The notes below the pieces were generated by a model. The model saw nothing but the letters and a program-made list of their open reading frames with translations. It was not told the DNA's origin and did no database searches. 64,000 nt of DNA, taken from positions 2,241,985 to 2,305,984 of the forward strand of contig RPFO01000072.1 of NCBI GenBank assembly GCA_009746045.1, given 5' to 3'. A program made the position numbers and the translations under genes. Of the stretch, positions 59,877 to 64,000 are shown one piece after another. Source of the DNA: Mesostigma viride (Eukaryota > Streptophyta > Mesostigmatophyceae > Mesostigmatales > Mesostigmataceae). Position 1 is the stretch's first letter, and the number at the start of each line of letters is the position of its first letter.

Positions 59877-62118
59877 CTAGCTTGTTGGGATCTTTTTTCC
59901 AAAGAAGATGACAACTACGTTGCCATCGCTGTCTTTCACAAGGCCGCTTGCATAGCTTGACGCCCCGAATTCCAGATGTCGGTGCCGTTTGTATGCGCCA
60001 AACTGAAAAGAATGCAAAAACAAAAGCATAACACAGAAAAGGAAAATCAGCACCATACATAGGAAAACATTTTATGTGCACTCACAACAACCGCACTTTG
60101 AAAAAATACCGGCAAGAAATCCACCTAGGTCCGACTACATGGTGGCGTTAAATTGCCACACTCTGTGGTGCACATCACAAGATGAACATGCATTTATAAT
60201 CCATATCTCAAAACATACCTTAACGAGTCGCTTGACGCTTTGCCGGCGTCTTGTGCTTCTGCAAAGAAAAGAATCCATTGTGCAACCAGAACATGCACAA
60301 AATAGCATTAGGCTAGGTAATCAATGTACTCAATGGGGGCGACGAGGGGGGGAAGATATGGCACACTATTCTTTGGAAAGGCGGCTATAGCCAGAAGGGG
60401 GCTTCACACCACCTTAGCATGGGCAACAAGCAAGGAATACCATAGCATCGATAAACTGTGCGGTGCATGCACAAACAGTTGTCCCTTACATGCAAATACA
60501 AAAGGCAATGGAGTAACAAAACCAACTAACCTTGGAGGGGGGCGAGTCTACACAGTCGCCATCATCAATGTCAGAGTCCTCGGATTCGTCAACAGGGCCA
60601 GCGCGGCGCTTTGCCGCCTTCTCTTGGCGGGTCCAATCGACCTGCCAAGGAAGAAAAGAAAAACAAGAGATCATGTCAGAAAAACATGTGAGGACCCACA
60701 CAACGATGCACCACACACAAAAATCAATCAGTTCATGCAGACGAATATCATCATGGCAAAACAAAAAAATACTTGCCATTTAGTGAGGACCTACCGAGGT
60801 GGTCACCTGCAGTGACTCCTGCGACTCCGCAACGTTGGCTCGTCGTTCCTGCTCCACAAGAGCCTTTTGCCTCATCAGCATAGCCTCCAGTTTTGCCAAC
60901 TGTTGCTCTGCTTCTGTCAGGCCCGGCGGCTCTGGTGGATCCGAAAAAGCGGGCTGGCGCATTTCAGGAGGTGACATCATGGTCTTCTTGGATTTCATCT
61001 TCCCTGCTGATGTGGAAGCGTGTCCCTCGATCTCCGTATCGTGGCCCCCCTCTCCCGCCTTCTCTTCAGACCTGCCCCCCCCCTCCCCTGCCTCCTCGGC
61101 TTTGGCCTTTGGAGGGCGTGCCTTGAGCCCCCCCTCCATCTCCACCTGACCGCCTTCTTGCCCTCTCCATGCTTCTTGTCCTCACCCCCCGCCGGTGGCT
61201 TGGCCTCCATCTCCTCACCCGTCTGGCCCTTTCCTTGCAGCTTGTCCTCCGCCCCTGCCCGTGCCTTGGCCTTGGCCTCGCGCCGCTTGACCACACCGTA
61301 CGCTTTGAGGTCGCCATCCGTCACGTTATCGAGCGCGACCCAGGCAAACATGGCCGTGCTGTCTGCACCCCGCGGCAAATCGTTGAGGTTGAACTGGTAG
61401 GTCTCGGTCTGGCCGGTGTATGCAGTAAACTTGATCTCCCAGGGGTCTCTCTTCTTCCGCACATTGAAGGCAGTCACCTTGCCAAACTCCCAAATGATCG
61501 TGTCACGAGGCTCCTCCGGCTGCTTAAGCAGGAAGCGCTGGGCGACGAACAACCCAATCTCGGGCTCTACCGCTTCGGGGTGCACTGTGGCCTTGATGGA
61601 CAGCATGGAAAGAAAATGGGGGAGGCCCATATCCAGCGGGGGAGGACGGTCTTCTTTCTTCTTGGCTGGCTTCTTGGCTGGCTTCTTGCCCGCTTCCTCG
61701 CCCGCATTATCGCCTGCCTTGCTGCCCACCGCGCGGCTGGAACTGCAGCCACTTGACCCCCATCGTTGGTTGCAGGCTTCACTACCTTCTTCTTCCCAGC
61801 TGGGATAAACACGGCTGGAGCGTCTCGGGCGGCAGGGGCAGCGGGGGCCGCAGGGGGGGCAAGGGCGGCAGGGGCAGCAGGGGCGGCAGGGGCGGCAAGG
61901 GCGGCAGGGGCAGATGGAGCAGCTGCAGCCGGAATGGGGCACGCCTTCGCCAAGCTTGCAGCGAAGCTCGCTGGGGGGAGAGGCGGCGTGATGAAAATCG
62001 TGGGCGGTGCGGCAGCAGCGGCGGCCCTTTGCAATTTTGCAGCTGCCAGCTCGCGCTCGAGCCTCTCAATGATGGCGTCCTGCGTCGGCTCGGAGTCCAC
62101 CGGCTTTTCAGCGTCAGG
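59877..62118 (-). CDS. Multi-exon gene of unknown function, 3' part (5' end not found)
   Basis: Minus strand. A large exon starts at 62118 (acceptor TTTCCTGCAG) and ends at 60796 or 60808. It is followed by 60641-60531, an optional exon 60258-60219 and a last exon 60002-59877. The large exon needs one extra base in each of two G runs (plus-strand C runs at 61757-61761 and 61128-61134) to stay open. Sequence: a helical charged segment (IIERLERELAAAK), an Ala/Pro low-complexity linker, Lys/Ala repeats, then a globular region of about 110 residues (MGLPHFLSMLSIKATVHPEA through WEFGKVTAFNVRKKRDPWEI and YQFNLNDLPRG). A charged helix follows (LTEAEQQLAKLEAMLMRQKA). Exon 60641-60531 is acidic (DESEDSDIDDGD). 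The last exon reads HLEFGASSYASGLVKDSDGN. No family recognised; nuclear location is plausible. Could be a transposon-borne gene. Confidence 0.6.
60219..60258 (-). other. Candidate alternative 40-nt exon
   Basis: It is bounded by CTTTGCAG and GTATGT. If included after the exon ending at 60531, it adds KHKTPAKRQATR and then a TAA inside the exon. If skipped, the phase-0 end at 60531 joins in frame to the last exon at 60002, giving a C-terminus ending in GKKIPTS. The 40-nt length means inclusion also shifts the frame. Confidence 0.5.
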
Positions 62119-62447
62119 CTGCAGGAAACGAGCATCAACGTATCAAGTCCATAGAATGAAAACTGCGCACGATAATTAGCTACTACTTAAAGCGTTGCGA
62201 CAGCAATTCACGCCAACGAAATAACATCGAAGCATGCATGGGCCGCCCTAAATAAACATGATCATGATTCAAAAACCTGCTAAAGCCCTTTGTCCTGATA
62301 ATAATAATAAAAAAAAAAATCCCCGTCGCGGGGGCCTGGAAAACGGCAAACGCAAAGGGAAAGGAAGGAAAGAAAGTAAAGGAAATAAGTAAGGGCAAGT
62401 AAGTTAAGTAACTGAGTAAGTAAGTGAGTAAGTAAGTAAGGAACGAA

Positions 62448-63155
62448 GTAAGTAAGGAACGAAGGAAGTAAGTCATGGTAAAATTGCGGGAAAGACTGAA
62501 AAAAAATATATAAGGGAGAAAATTATCGGCGCATTGACGAGCCCCGTAAGTAAGGAACGAAGTAAGTAATTAAGTGAGTAAGTGAGTAAGCGAGTAAGTG
62601 AGTAAGTGAGTAAGTGAGTAAGTGAGTAAGTAAGTAAGTAAGTGAGTGAGTGAGTGAGTGAGTGAGTGAGTGAGTGAGTGAGTGAGTGAGTGAGTGAGTG
62701 AGTGAGTGAGTGAGTGAGTGAGTGAGTGAGTGAGTGAGTGAGTGAGTGAGTGAGTGAGTGAGTGAGTGAGTGAGTGAGTGAGTGAGTGAGTGAGTGAGTG
62801 AGTGAGTGAGTGAGTGAGTGAGTGAGTGAGTGAGTGAGTGAGTGAGTGAGTGAGTGAGTGAGTGAGTGAGTGAGTGAGTGAGTGAGTGAGTGAGTGAGTG
62901 AGTGAGTGAGTGAGTGAGTGAGTGAGTGAGTGAGTGAGTGAGTGAGTGAGTGAGTGAGTGAGTGAGTGAGTGAGTGAGTGAGTGAGTGAGTGAGTGAGTG
63001 AGTGAGTGAGTGAGTGAGTGAGTGAGTGAGTGAGTGAGTGAGTGAGTAAGGAACGAAGTAAGTACGTCATGGTAAAATTGCGGGAGAGACTGAAAAAATA
63101 TAAAAAGGAGAAAATTAATGGTGCGTTGACCAACCCCGTAAGTAAGGAAAGTAAG
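62448..63155. repeat. Two about 105-bp direct repeats flanking (GTGA)n
   Basis: The segment at 62448-62560 (CATGGTAAAATTGCGGGA... AGCCCCGTAAGTAAGG) recurs at 63040-63150 (CATGGTAAAATTGCGGGA... AACCCCGTAAGTAAGG) with about 85-90 percent visible identity. The about 410-bp (GTGA)n array (62640-63048) lies between them, with GTAA-type units as transitions. Confidence 0.9.
62640..63048. repeat. (GTGA)n microsatellite
   Basis: About 100 nearly perfect GTGA units. Thr-His-Ser-Leu frames over it are artefacts. It adjoins (GTAA)n and mixed GTAA/GTGA/TTAA tetranucleotides on both sides, extending from about 62380 to 63280. Confidence 0.98.
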
Positions 63156-63279
63156 TAATTAAGTAAGTGAATAAATTAATTAATTAAGTAAGTGAGTAAG
63201 TGAATTAATTAATTAAGTAATTAATTGAGTGAGTGAATTAATTAAGTGAGTAAGTGAGTACGTGAGTAAGTAAGTACCG

Positions 63280-63837
63280 CAGTGGCTTAAATCAATATGC
63301 GAATAATTCTTTTCGGATGACCCCCCGAAAAGTGCTAAAATAATACTTCAATTTAACCCGTAAAGTATGAAAAACGGGATGCGCTACACCTGTTTCTTGC
63401 TGCAGGCCGCGGCGCAGCTTGGAAAAAGTGGAGAGCCGCGCTCACCGCGCCAACTTGAGAACGCGAAGGGCCATATTACTGATTGGGGCCATGTTCAAAT
63501 TAAAATTAAATTAAATAGCCATGTTGGGTTAATGAATTAAGAAAGCCACTGATTAGGGCCCTATTAGCACTGATTAGGGGCCCTGTAAGCCTTGATTAGG
63601 GCCTTATGTCATACTGGTACTCACTTAATTGTGAGATAGGAACTGCGCTTGGTGGGTTATAATCGAATAGATAGGTTAGAATCCAAGTCAAACACTGAAC
63701 TAGGCGCCCTGACTACTGCTAGTACAGTACTGCAATATGCCACTGGTTATAAACAAGCTCCCGGGCTCGAAATATACATCACGCGGGCTGAACTTCCCCC
63801 CAAAAGTGTCAAATCCATGCAAATAAAGCCACGACGG
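63280..63837. other. Intergenic stretch without gene signals
   Basis: No supported gene. Short imperfect repeats of CTGATTAGGGCCC-type sequence occur at 63477-63610 (four occurrences of GATT-GGGGCC or GATTAGGGCC). Confidence 0.4.
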
Positions 63838-64000
63838 TAAGTAACGAAGTAACGAAGTAACGAAGTAACGAACGAAGGAAGGAAGGAAGGAAGGAAGGAA
63901 GGAAGGAAGGAAGGAAGGAAGGAAGGAAGGAAGGAAGGAAGGAAGGAAGGAAGGAAGGAAGGAAGGAAGGAAGGAAGGAAGGAAGGAAGGAAGGAAGGAA
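63838..64000. repeat. (GTAACGAA)n then (GGAA)n array, continuing past the window
   Basis: Four GTAACGAA units grade into a pure GGAA array that reaches the window edge, so its full length is unknown. Confidence 0.97.

Overview
This is a piece of a nuclear genome from a eukaryote, most likely a GC-rich microalga. The coding exons are GC-rich, are split by GT-AG introns of 0.6-3 kb, and sit among non-LTR and LTR retrotransposons, DNA-transposon remnants and an unusually heavy load of long microsatellites. There is no sign of prokaryotic gene organisation. Carbohydrate-type sulfotransferases and a chromodomain-bearing Ty3/gypsy element would suit a marine alga such as a prasinophyte-type green alga, but the sequence alone does not fix the lineage.

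Layout. 1-4.48 kb: no recognisable gene. 4.48-5.79 kb: one compound satellite block. 7.2-11.0 kb (+): a four-exon membrane-anchored sulfotransferase whose introns hold (CT)n, a 14-bp minisatellite and (GACC)n. 11.0-14.2 kb: non-coding DNA with two copies of an unclassified repeat (called R here), twin palindromes and a minus-strand reverse-transcriptase relic. 14.4-24.3 kb: three LINE copies in head-to-tail order (A, deleted; B, near full length but frame-broken; C, ORF1 only). Each is followed by, or embedded in, (CATC)n tracts of up to about 1 kb. 23.9-25.6 kb: a fold-back structure and a third R copy with a short terminal inverted repeat. 26.0-34.8 kb (-): a seven-exon sulfotransferase of a second type, with a probable non-autonomous piggyBac-like element in one intron. 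35.1-36.2 kb: a hAT-like non-autonomous element. 37.2-55.3 kb (+): a giant gene of about 5,430 codons. It has a low-complexity body, helical-repeat-like islands and a C-terminal protein kinase domain, and its frame is broken only inside a 17-G run. 56.1-59.7 kb: an R copy interrupted by the 3' part of a Ty3/gypsy chromovirus (minus strand), which itself ends in a purine-rich minisatellite. 59.9-62.1 kb (-): the 3' part of a multi-exon gene of unknown function with a possible alternative 40-nt exon. 62.4-64 kb: (GTGA)n and (GGAA)n arrays.

The host genes do not form an operon or an obvious pathway. The two sulfotransferases are convergent and belong to different families; both probably act in the secretory pathway on glycans or small acceptors. 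The second sulfotransferase and the giant kinase are divergent across about 2.45 kb. Exon calls were checked by matching splice phase at every junction. The best leads are (i) LINEs that appear to insert into and terminate in (CATC)n microsatellites, (ii) repeated duplication of exon-intron boundary segments next to the true splice sites, and (iii) the giant kinase.
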